Shown: one piece after another, positions 33,415 through 40,673 of the stretch
Position numbering within the stretch: position 1 is the stretch's first letter
Layout of the letters: the number at the start of each line of letters is the position of its first letter
Origin: JBFGCA01 sp041567315
Lineage (GTDB): Bacteria; Acidobacteriota; Thermoanaerobaculia; Multivoradales; JAHEKO01
Direction of reading: 5' to 3'
Assembly (NCBI GenBank): GCA_041567315.1
Contig: JBFGCA010000019.1
Coordinates: forward strand, 1 to 51,207
Length of the DNA: 51,207 nt
Notes under the pieces: model-generated
Database searches by the model: none
Told to the model about the DNA's origin: nothing
The model's input: only the letters and a program-made list of their open reading frames with translations
Position numbers and translations under genes: made by a program

Positions 33415-34935
33415 ATGACGCTGGGCGCCCGGTTGGTGCTGGTCGTAGCGATCGAGTCGCTGGCGATCTTCGGAGTCGCCTCGGTGCTCTTGATTCGCTC
33501 CCAGCACGGCACGCTCATCGCCCAGATGAAGGAGCAGGGCGATGATCTGAGCGAGACCATCAAGAGCAGCACGCGGCACGCGATGCTGCTCAACCGGCCC
33601 GACAACGTCCACGAGATCATCACCGCGGTCGGCCGGCAGGAGGGCATCGACAAGGTCCGGGTCTTCAACAAGGAGGGCCGGATCATCTACTCGCCCGACG
33701 CCAGCCTGGTGGACACGCTGGTCGACAAGCGGGCCGAGGCCTGCTACCTGTGCCACGCGGCCGACTCGCCGCTCGAGCGGCTGCCGATCGCCGAACGGGC
33801 GCGGGTGTTCGAGGCCGCCGCCGGCGAGCGCCGGCTGGGCATCGTCAACCCGATCTACAACGAGCCGGCCTGCACCGAGGCCGACTGCCACGCCCACCCG
33901 GCGAGCCAGTCGGTGCTCGGGGTGCTCGACCTGACCATGTCGCTGGCCGAGGTGGACCGGCGCCTGGTCGCCCACCAGTGGCGGGCCTCGGCGCTGCTGC
34001 TGGCCGCGGTCCTCGCCATCGGCACGATGATCTGGCTCTTTCTCCACGCCTACGTCGGCAAGCCGGTGGCCGAGCTGGTGGCGGCCACCAACGCCGTCGC
34101 CGCCGGCGACCTCGACTACCGGCTCGGGGTCAAGCGCAACGACGAGCTGGGTCAGCTCCAGCGGTCGTTCAACGAGATGACCGGCAAACTCTCCGAGGCC
34201 CAGTCGCAGCTCTATCAGTCCGAGAAGCTGGCCTCGCTGGGGCGGCTGGCGGCGGGGGTCGCCCACGAGATCAACAACCCGCTCACCGGGGTGCTGGCCT
34301 ACAGCAGCGCCCTGCTCAAGCGCACGCCGGCGGACTCCGAGGCGCGCGACGACCTGGCGACCGTGGTGCGCGAGACCAAACGCTGCCGCGAGATCGTCCA
34401 GGGGCTGCTCGACTTCTCGCGCCAGAAGACGGCCCGCAAGCAGGCGATCCAGCTGCCGGCGACCATCGACCGGGCGATCGACATCGTCGGCAACCAGCTG
34501 GCGGTCGGCAACGTCGAGGTCAGCAAGCGGTACGCCGCCGATCTGCCCACGGTGCGCGCCGACCCCGACCAGATCGTCCAGGTGCTGATCAACCTGCTGG
34601 TCAACGCCGCCGACGCCATCGGCCCTGCCGGCGGCCAGATCTTCGTCTCCTGCGACCTCGCCGAGGCCAACGGCGAGAGCTTCCTGGAGGTCAAGGTGGC
34701 CGACACCGGCAGCGGCATCGCCGAGAAGCACCTGGACCGGATCTTCGAGCCGTTCTTCTCGACCAAGGCGGGGCAGGGCACCGGGCTGGGGCTGGCGGTG
34801 GTCTGGGGCATCGTCGAGGAGCACGGCGGGCGGATCAGCGTCGACAGCAAGAACGGCCGCGGCACCACCTTCACCGTCCGTCTACCGGCGCAGCCGGCTG
34901 CGCCACCGATCGCGAGCGATGAGCGGCGAGCTTGA
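33415..34935 (+). CDS. Sensor histidine kinase with c-type heme motifs
   Basis: A 506-residue membrane sensor kinase. TM1 (about 5-26) and TM2 (about 191-212) bracket a periplasmic domain with CYLCH (CxxCH heme-attachment, about 111-115) and CTEADCH (about 161-167, a CX4CH-like second site), so it probably senses redox state or a gas through covalent heme. HAMP follows (about 212-265). HisKA has GVAHEINNPLTG with the phospho-His at 284. The ATPase domain has NLLVNAADAIG (N box), DTGSGIAEKH (G1) and GQGTGLGLAVV (G2). Ends overlapping the next gene by 17 bp; first gene of a seven-gene operon. Confidence 0.9.
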   Translation: MTLGARLVLVVAIESLAIFGVASVLLIRSQHGTLIAQMKEQGDDLSETIKSSTRHAMLLNRPDNVHEIITAVGRQEGIDKVRVFNKEGRIIYSPDASLVDTLVDKRAEACYLCHAADSPLERLPIAERARVFEAAAGERRLGIVNPIYNEPACTEADCHAHPASQSVLGVLDLTMSLAEVDRRLVAHQWRASALLLAAVLAIGTMIWLFLHAYVGKPVAELVAATNAVAAGDLDYRLGVKRNDELGQLQRSFNEMTGKLSEAQSQLYQSEKLASLGRLAAGVAHEINNPLTGVLAYSSALLKRTPADSEARDDLATVVRETKRCREIVQGLLDFSRQKTARKQAIQLPATIDRAIDIVGNQLAVGNVEVSKRYAADLPTVRADPDQIVQVLINLLVNAADAIGPAGGQIFVSCDLAEANGESFLEVKVADTGSGIAEKHLDRIFEPFFSTKAGQGTGLGLAVVWGIVEEHGGRISVDSKNGRGTTFTVRLPAQPAAPPIASDERRA

Positions 34936-35722
34936 CGTCCTGGTCGTCGAAGACGAGCCGGTGGTGCTGGACGCCGCCCGCCGGCTGCTGGCCCCCGAGG
35001 GGCTGGTCGTCGATCGCGCCGCCTCCGTCCAGGCCGCCACCCGCAAGCTGCGCGAGGGGGGCTACCGACTGATCCTCACCGACCTGATGCTGCCGGCGGT
35101 GTCGGGCTTCGAGCTGATCGAGCGCATCGGCGCCACCTCGCCGGGCACTCCGATCGTGGCCATCAGCGGCTACGTGACGCGTCAGAACGTCCTCGAATCC
35201 TTCCGGCTCGGGGCCTTCGACTTCCTGCCCAAACCCTTCGACGTCGGCGAGCTGCTGGGCGTGGTGCGCCGGGCGCTGCGCTTCTCGGCCGCCGGGCGGC
35301 CCGGGCCGCCGGCGGCCGCCGCCGGTGGGCGGCTCCACTGTCTCGGCGGTCATTCGTGGGCGCGGCTCGAGACCGACGGCTCGGCGACGGTCGGGGCCGG
35401 CGAGACCTTCGCCGGCCTGGTCGACGACCGCTCGGCGATCGAGCTGCCCGAGGCCGGCGAGCCGGCCGTCCAGGCGCGGTGCCTGGTGCGGCTGCCGGCG
35501 CCGGACGAGGTCGTCTACCGGGTGTGGGCGCCGCTGAGCGGCAAGGTGCTGGCCTCGAACGAGCGCCTGCTCGCCGCGCCCGAGCTGCTCGACCGCCAGC
35601 CGTTCGGCGGCGGCTGGCTGGTCCGCCTGCTGCCCGACGACCTCGACCGCGAGCTGCCGGCGCTGGCGCCGCGTCCGCCGCTCCCCGCCGCCGCCGGACC
35701 GGCGGCTCCCGACCGAAGGTGA
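34919..35722 (+). CDS. Response regulator fused to a GcvH-like domain
   Basis: A 267-residue cytosolic protein. REC domain 4-120: acidic pocket VVEDEP, phospho-acceptor Asp55 in LILTDLMLP, and FLPKPFD (Lys). From about 139 a glycine-cleavage H-protein-like fold: LGGHSWARLETDGSATVGAG, WAPLSGKVLASNERL, PFGGGWLVRLLPDD. The ESxKA motif with the lipoylated Lys is absent (the aligned segment is PAPDEVVYRVWAP), so it cannot carry lipoate in the normal way. No DNA-binding domain, so output is likely through protein contact. Overlaps the kinase gene, its obvious partner. Confidence 0.85.
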   Translation: MSGELDVLVVEDEPVVLDAARRLLAPEGLVVDRAASVQAATRKLREGGYRLILTDLMLPAVSGFELIERIGATSPGTPIVAISGYVTRQNVLESFRLGAFDFLPKPFDVGELLGVVRRALRFSAAGRPGPPAAAAGGRLHCLGGHSWARLETDGSATVGAGETFAGLVDDRSAIELPEAGEPAVQARCLVRLPAPDEVVYRVWAPLSGKVLASNERLLAAPELLDRQPFGGGWLVRLLPDDLDRELPALAPRPPLPAAAGPAAPDRR

Positions 35723-35740
35723 CCGACCGGAGGTGACCCC

Positions 35741-36895
35741 ATGGTCCCGATCATCGTCCTGCTGACCGTCATCGTCTTCATCGTCGTCGACCTGCTGCTG
35801 CGGCTGGGCCTCAAGAGGATGGAGGAGGCCAGGCTGCGCAAGGAGCGGGCGGCGGCGCTCGACGTCGGGCTCAAGCTCGAGTTCGCCGGCGAGGCCAGGA
35901 GCCTCAAACGGGTCGAGGTCAAGGACCCCAGGGCGCGCATCCTGGCGGTCGACGACGAGCCCGTGGTGCTCGACGCCTTCCGCAAGATCCTGGTGCTCGG
36001 CGGCTACTCGGTCGACACCGTCGAGACCGGCCAGGAGGCGCTCAGCCTGGTCCGCAAGAACGACTACGACTTCGTGTTCACCGACCTCAAGATGCCGGGC
36101 CTGGACGGCGTCGACGTCACCAAGGCGGTCAAGCACCTGCGGCCGGACGTCGACGTCGCGGTCATCACCGGTTACGCCACCATCGAGTCGGCGGTCGAGA
36201 CCATGAAGTACGGTGCCATGGACTACGTCCAGAAACCGTTCACCGAGGACGAGCTGCTGGCCTTCGCCGGCAAGCTGCTGCACCGCCGGCAGGCGCGGAT
36301 CGAGAGCGCCACCCCGCCGCAGGTGCACATGGTCACCGCCTCCTCCGGCGAGCTGGATTCGCGACGGGTGATCAACGTGCCGGGCGGCGTCTTCGTCTCG
36401 CCGCAGCACACCTGGGTGGGGGTCGAGATCACCGGCGAGGCGCGCGTCGGGCTCGACGACCTGGCGCTCAAGACGCTGGGCGAGATCGAGGAGATCCGCT
36501 TCCCGGAGCGCGGCGCCCGCGTCCGCCGCGGCGACCCGCTGTTCTCGGTCCGCCGCGGCGACCGCGAGCTGGGCTTCCCGTCGCCGCTCAGCGGCCGCGT
36601 CCTCCAGGTCCATCACGATCTCGCCTACCACCTGGACCTGTTGCTCTTGCGTCCCTTCCAGATGGGCTGGATCTGCGCCATCGAGCCCAGCGAGCTGAGC
36701 GTCGACCTGGAAGCGCTGAGGCTGGGCGCCGACGCCCTCGACTGGTACGAGGAGGAGATCGCGCGGCTGCGCCGCGGGCTCGGCGAGACGGCGCGCCGGG
36801 CCGCGACCCCCGACGAGGAAGCCGGTCCGGAGGCCGCCTGGCGGGCCTTCGAGGAGCTGTTCCTGCCGGCCCCGGCGCGGGAGGTGGTGGCGTGA
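35741..36895 (+). CDS. Membrane-anchored response regulator with GcvH-like domain
   Basis: A 384-residue protein with an N-terminal membrane helix (about 2-20), a charged linker, and a REC domain (65-185) with AVDDEP, phospho-Asp115 in FVFTDLKMPG and YVQKPFT. A second GcvH-like fold (about 205-320) reads VFVSPQHTWVGVEITGEARV, then GDPLFSVRRGDRELGFPSPL and SGRVLQVHHDL. Here too the lipoyl-Lys hairpin ES(V)KA is replaced (RRGDREL). The C-terminal tail is helical and charged. It differs from the preceding gene mainly by the membrane anchor, so the pair may shuttle phosphate between cytosol and the respiratory complex. Stop overlaps the cytochrome start (GTGA). Confidence 0.83.
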   Translation: MVPIIVLLTVIVFIVVDLLLRLGLKRMEEARLRKERAAALDVGLKLEFAGEARSLKRVEVKDPRARILAVDDEPVVLDAFRKILVLGGYSVDTVETGQEALSLVRKNDYDFVFTDLKMPGLDGVDVTKAVKHLRPDVDVAVITGYATIESAVETMKYGAMDYVQKPFTEDELLAFAGKLLHRRQARIESATPPQVHMVTASSGELDSRRVINVPGGVFVSPQHTWVGVEITGEARVGLDDLALKTLGEIEEIRFPERGARVRRGDPLFSVRRGDRELGFPSPLSGRVLQVHHDLAYHLDLLLLRPFQMGWICAIEPSELSVDLEALRLGADALDWYEEEIARLRRGLGETARRAATPDEEAGPEAAWRAFEELFLPAPAREVVA

Positions 36896-37353
36896 GAGGC
36901 GCCCGCGTCGCGGGGCTGGTGGTGCTGTCGGCCGCGGCGGCCGCGGTCTCGCCGGCCGGGCCGAACGAGGCGACGCCGCCATCGGAGCTGCGCTCGCCGT
37001 CGTCGGTTGGCGAGGTGGTCTTCCCCCACGCCCTCCACGCCGAGGACCTGGGGTTCGCCTGCGCCGACTGCCACCACGAGACCAACGCCGCCGGTCTCAC
37101 GATGCCCCACGAGGACTACTTCGACGACTTCTGGATCGACTGCCAGACCTGCCACCATCCGAGCGGGGAGCCGGCCGCACCGCAAACCTGCTCGGCCTGC
37201 CACCACGACTCGCCGACCACCATTGCCGACGAGACCTTGAGCGCCAAGGTGGTCGTCCACAAGAGCTGCTGGGGCTGCCATGAAGGCGGCACCGGAGCGG
37301 CTGCCGCCGCCGGCTGCCGCTTCTGTCACAGCGGCGAGAGGAGCGATCTCTGA
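36892..37353 (+). CDS. Pentaheme c-type cytochrome (class III c3/c7-like)
   Basis: A 153-residue exported cytochrome. The GTG start overlaps the previous stop (GTGA) and follows GGAGG. Residues 1-20 form a signal peptide. Five heme motifs follow: CADCH, CQTCH, CSACH, CWGCH, CRFCH, with candidate axial His in FPHALHA, MPHEDY and VVHKSC. The arrangement resembles cytochrome c7/c3 and the class III cytochrome subunits of quinone-interacting complexes. It would carry electrons in the periplasm between the downstream FeS/NrfD proteins and other carriers. Confidence 0.88.
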   Translation: MRGARVAGLVVLSAAAAAVSPAGPNEATPPSELRSPSSVGEVVFPHALHAEDLGFACADCHHETNAAGLTMPHEDYFDDFWIDCQTCHHPSGEPAAPQTCSACHHDSPTTIADETLSAKVVVHKSCWGCHEGGTGAAAAAGCRFCHSGERSDL

Positions 37354-37357
37354 CGCC

Positions 37358-38203
37358 ATGGACAGACGCGACTTCCTGAAGACGGCGGCCGTCGCCGGAA
37401 CCGCCCTGGCCGGCGGTCGGGCCGAAGCCCGGCAAACCGCCGGCGGAGCGACCGAGTTCGTCGGCGTCCTGGTCGACACCACCCGCTGCATCGGCTGCCG
37501 GGCCTGCGAGCAGGCCTGCGCCCGCAGCCACGACCTGCCGGTGCCCGTCGTTGCCAACGACAACGCCCTCGAGGCGGAGCGGACCACCAGTGAGACGCGG
37601 CTGACGGTCGTCAACCGCTACCAGACCTCGGGCGGCGAGGTCTTCGTCAAACGGCAGTGCATGCACTGCTGGCAGCCGGCCTGCACCGCCGCCTGCCTGA
37701 CGCGGGCGATGCTCAAGACCCCGCAGGGGCCGGTGATCTGGCGCCCCAGCAAGTGCATGGGCTGCCGGTTCTGCATGGTCTCCTGCCCGTTCGACGTTCC
37801 CAAGTTCGAGTACCACGAGTGGAACCCGAAGATCCAGAAGTGCGACCTCTGCTGGGAGCGCCTCCAGCAGGGCAAGAAGCCGGCCTGCGTCCAGTCCTGC
37901 CCCACCGACGCCCTGATGTTCGGCAGCAAGCGCGACCTGATGGAGATCGCCCGCGTCCGCATCTACAACCATCCCGACCGCTACGTGCACAAGATCTACG
38001 GCGAGCACGAGGTCGGGGGCACCGGCTGGCTCTATCTGGCGGCCGTGCCCTTCGAGGAGCTGGGGTTCCGCACCGACCTCGGGGTGACGCCCTACCCCGA
38101 GTACACCCGCGACTTCCTCTACGCGGTGCCGCTGGTGCTGTTCGGGATGCCGGCGCTGCTGCTGGGGCTGCGCCTGCTGTCGGACGCCCGCAACGAGCCA
38201 TGA
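37358..38203 (+). CDS. Tat-exported four-cluster ferredoxin-like subunit (HybA-like)
   Basis: A 281-residue electron-transfer subunit. The ATG at 37358 opens MDRRDFLKTAAVAGTALAGG, a twin-arginine (Tat) signal, so the in-frame extension upstream is not used. Cys groups for four [4Fe-4S] clusters: CIGCRACEQAC, CMHCWQPACTAAC, CMGCRFCMVSC and CDLCWERLQQGKKPACVQSC. A C-terminal helix (about 252-273, YAVPLVLFGMPALLLGLRLL) anchors it, as in HybA. It faces the periplasm and should link the pentaheme cytochrome to the NrfD/HybB protein whose ATG overlaps its stop. Confidence 0.92.
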   Translation: MDRRDFLKTAAVAGTALAGGRAEARQTAGGATEFVGVLVDTTRCIGCRACEQACARSHDLPVPVVANDNALEAERTTSETRLTVVNRYQTSGGEVFVKRQCMHCWQPACTAACLTRAMLKTPQGPVIWRPSKCMGCRFCMVSCPFDVPKFEYHEWNPKIQKCDLCWERLQQGKKPACVQSCPTDALMFGSKRDLMEIARVRIYNHPDRYVHKIYGEHEVGGTGWLYLAAVPFEELGFRTDLGVTPYPEYTRDFLYAVPLVLFGMPALLLGLRLLSDARNEP

Positions 38204-39486
38204 GTGCCACCGGGGAGCGAACGATGCGCCGATCTCTCAACCCGGGTCGCGGGCTCGCCGGTCTGGTCCGCTTCCTGCTCGCCGAGGCGCGGCCCAAGGG
38301 CAAGCTGCTGACGCCGTTCAACCTGATCTCGATCCCGGTGATCCTGCTCGGCCTGGGGATCCTGGTGGTCCGGTTCATCTACGGCCTCGGCTCGGTCACC
38401 AACCTCTCCCAGCAGTATCCCTGGGGGCTGTGGATCGGGTTCGACGTGGTCACCGGGGTCGCCTTCGCCGGCGGCGCCTACGTCATCACCTTCGCCGTCT
38501 ACGTGATGCGGCTCGAGCGCTACGAGCCGATCGTCCGCGCCACCGTCCTCAACGGGCTGCTGGCCTACGTCTTCTACGCCGGCGCCCTGACCCTCGACCT
38601 GGGGCGCCCCTGGAACATCATCAACCCCATCATCGGCAACGAATTCGGCTACAGCTCGGTGCTGTTTCTGGTCTCCTGGCACTTCCTGCTCTACATGCTG
38701 ACCGAGATGCTCGAGTTCTCGCCGGTGGTGGCGGAATGGCTGGGCTGGCGGCGGCTGCGGCGGCTGCTGAGCGGCCTGACCCTGGGGGCGGTGATCTTCG
38801 GCGTCACCCTGTCGATCCTCCACCAGTCGGGGCTGGGCGCGCTGTTCCTGATGGCCAAGCCCAAGATCCACCCGCTGTGGTACTCGGAGTTCATCCCCAT
38901 CCTGTTCATCGTGTCGAGCATCTTCGCCGGTCTGTCGCTGGTGATCGTCGAGGGCACCATCAGCCACCGGGTATTCCGCGATCAGATCGACCCCGAGCGG
39001 CACGCCTCGTTCGAGGAGATCCTGTTCGGTCTGGCCAAGGCCGCGGCGATCTCGATGTTCGTCTACTACTTCTTCCAGGCGCTGGTCTTCCTGCACGAGG
39101 GACGCTGGGTGCTGCTCGGGGGCTTCTGGGGCAGCTGGTACCTGCTCGAGGTGATCGGCTTCGTGCTGGTGCCGTGCGTGCTGTTCGCCTACGGGGTCCG
39201 CCATCGCCGGCTGGGGATCGTCAGGACCGCGGCGGTCGCCACCCTGATCGGCATCGTCCTCAACCGGCTCAACATCTCGGTCATCGCCTTCAACTGGAAC
39301 GCCGCGGTCCGCTACTACCCGACCTGGATGGAGATCGTCGTCACCCTGATGGTGGTGTTCGCCGAGATCTGGGTGTTCCGCTGGATCGTGCTGCGGATGC
39401 CGGTGCTGCGCGAGCGCCACGAGCTGCCGGCGCCGGCGGTGGCGCCGCCGCCGGAGCCGCAGGCGCTCAACCGCTCGAAGGCCTGA
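38200..39486 (+). CDS. NrfD/HybB-family integral membrane subunit
   Basis: A 428-residue polytopic membrane protein with about ten helices. Conserved features include QQYPWGLWIGFDVVTGVAFA (GLxIGxxxxxGxxFAGG), LDLGRPWNI (polar loop near the quinone side), FLVSWHFLLYMLTEMLEF, LSILHQSGLGALFLMAKPKI and NRLNISVIAFNW. This is the HybB branch of the NrfD/PsrC family, which binds and oxidises or reduces menaquinone. It is the quinone-reactive module of this operon. Starts inside the stop of the FeS gene (ATGA). Confidence 0.9.
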   Translation: MSATGERTMRRSLNPGRGLAGLVRFLLAEARPKGKLLTPFNLISIPVILLGLGILVVRFIYGLGSVTNLSQQYPWGLWIGFDVVTGVAFAGGAYVITFAVYVMRLERYEPIVRATVLNGLLAYVFYAGALTLDLGRPWNIINPIIGNEFGYSSVLFLVSWHFLLYMLTEMLEFSPVVAEWLGWRRLRRLLSGLTLGAVIFGVTLSILHQSGLGALFLMAKPKIHPLWYSEFIPILFIVSSIFAGLSLVIVEGTISHRVFRDQIDPERHASFEEILFGLAKAAAISMFVYYFFQALVFLHEGRWVLLGGFWGSWYLLEVIGFVLVPCVLFAYGVRHRRLGIVRTAAVATLIGIVLNRLNISVIAFNWNAAVRYYPTWMEIVVTLMVVFAEIWVFRWIVLRMPVLRERHELPAPAVAPPPEPQALNRSKA

Positions 39487-39505
39487 CCGGAGACGGGAGC
39501 CCGCG

Positions 39506-39769
39506 ATGGAGACCTACACCTACGTCAACATTTTCGAGACCAAGGGCCTCGAGTACCTGCTTTTGATCTGCTTTCTGGTCCTCTTCGTGCTCTTCGTGCG
39601 CTACCTGGGCGGACCCCGCCCCGGCGGTGGGCGGGCCGGTGGGCGGCGGCTGCCGGGCTCAGCCGGTGCGGACCGGTGGCGGCTCGAGGCGGAAGAGGGG
39701 CAGCCGGACGGGGTGGTCGAGGGCACGAAAGCGGTAGGTGCGGCGTCGCCCCCGGTAGAAGTCCCATAG
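39506..39769 (+). CDS. Small one-helix membrane protein of the Hyb-like operon
   Basis: An 87-residue protein with one strong helix near the N-terminus (about 16-33, YLLLICFLVLFVLFVRYL), opening METYTYVNIFETKGLEYLLL. Similar short proteins (xxTYVNIFxTKGIEYLxxI) follow HybB-like genes in related clusters, to my recollection, so it is probably a structural subunit. The tail after residue 35 is low-complexity and runs about 110 bp antisense into the next gene, so the true functional part may be the first ~40 residues. Confidence 0.65.
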   Translation: METYTYVNIFETKGLEYLLLICFLVLFVLFVRYLGGPRPGGGRAGGRRLPGSAGADRWRLEAEEGQPDGVVEGTKAVGAASPPVEVP

Positions 39770-40579
39770 CAGCAGGTCGCCGCCGCCGATGCGGGCCGCC
39801 ACCAGGTAGTGGTTGCGGCTGGCCAGGAGGCCGGCGCGGGCGGCGTCGGGGCCGCTCGAGAGTCCGGGTCCGACCAGCTCGTAGAGCCCGACGAACCGGC
39901 CGGCCGGAGCGTGGCTGTCGTAGAAGCGGAGCTTGTCGCCCAGTGACGGGTCCGGTCCGGCCTCGCCCCGCGGGGTGAAGGGTGCGGCCAGCCTGGCGGC
40001 GTGCCGGAGGACTCGCCGTCGCTCCTGCGGCGGACCGGCTTCGCGAGCCAGTCGGCGCAGCCGCCCCAGAGTGAGCGGGCTGAATCCCTCCCGCTGGAGG
40101 CGATGGCGGGCGGCGGGCGACTGCAGCGCCTCCAGGAAACCCTCGAGGTCTCCATCCAGGTAGGTGGCGGCCAGTCGTGGGTAGAGGCGGCCGGCGGCGC
40201 CGGCCGGCGGCTTGTCACGGGCCGCAACCGGGTGGAACCGCAGTCCGTCGCCGGAGGCGTAGACCAGGCCGCTGAAGCTGGCGAGCTCCTCCTCGTAGAG
40301 GGCGGCCAGGCGCCCACCGGTCAGCGCCTGGCGCACCCAGGGGGTGAGATCCGCCTGTCTGAGATGGAGGCGCGCGAAGTAGCGCAGGACGGCGACGTGG
40401 GAGACCTCGTGCCGGACCTCGAGGAGACAGGCGCCGCTGCTGAGCAGAATCAGACTGACGGCGACGGGCACGACCACCGCGCGCAGGTAGCGGCGGTGGA
40501 GCAGGGCGCGCAGGCTCGCCGTGGCGCGACGCAGCGCCGACGCCGACGAACTCCTGGTTTGGCTCCCCCTCTCGGGCAC
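39659..40579 (-). CDS. Hypothetical protein with N-terminal membrane helix
   Basis: A 306-residue protein that I do not recognise. One membrane segment near 34-52 (AVVVPVAVSLILLSSGACLL) is followed by a periplasmic, Arg-rich, mostly helical domain and a C-terminal beta-rich part (NHYLVAARIGGGDLLLWDFY, YRFRALDHPVRLPLF). The Cys in SSGACLL is not in a clean lipobox context. GTG start at 40579; no clear ribosome-binding site. Overlaps the small membrane gene on the other strand by 111 bp. Confidence 0.6.
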   Translation of the reverse strand: MPERGSQTRSSSASALRRATASLRALLHRRYLRAVVVPVAVSLILLSSGACLLEVRHEVSHVAVLRYFARLHLRQADLTPWVRQALTGGRLAALYEEELASFSGLVYASGDGLRFHPVAARDKPPAGAAGRLYPRLAATYLDGDLEGFLEALQSPAARHRLQREGFSPLTLGRLRRLAREAGPPQERRRVLRHAARLAAPFTPRGEAGPDPSLGDKLRFYDSHAPAGRFVGLYELVGPGLSSGPDAARAGLLASRNHYLVAARIGGGDLLLWDFYRGRRRTYRFRALDHPVRLPLFRLEPPPVRTG

Positions 40580-40673
40580 TGGTTGCCGACCGATTCCCCC
40601 GCTGGTCGGAGAGGTTAGGCCGCGCCCGTCAGGAGAGCGTCAGAAGGTATGCACGCAGAGCTATGGTTTCCTG

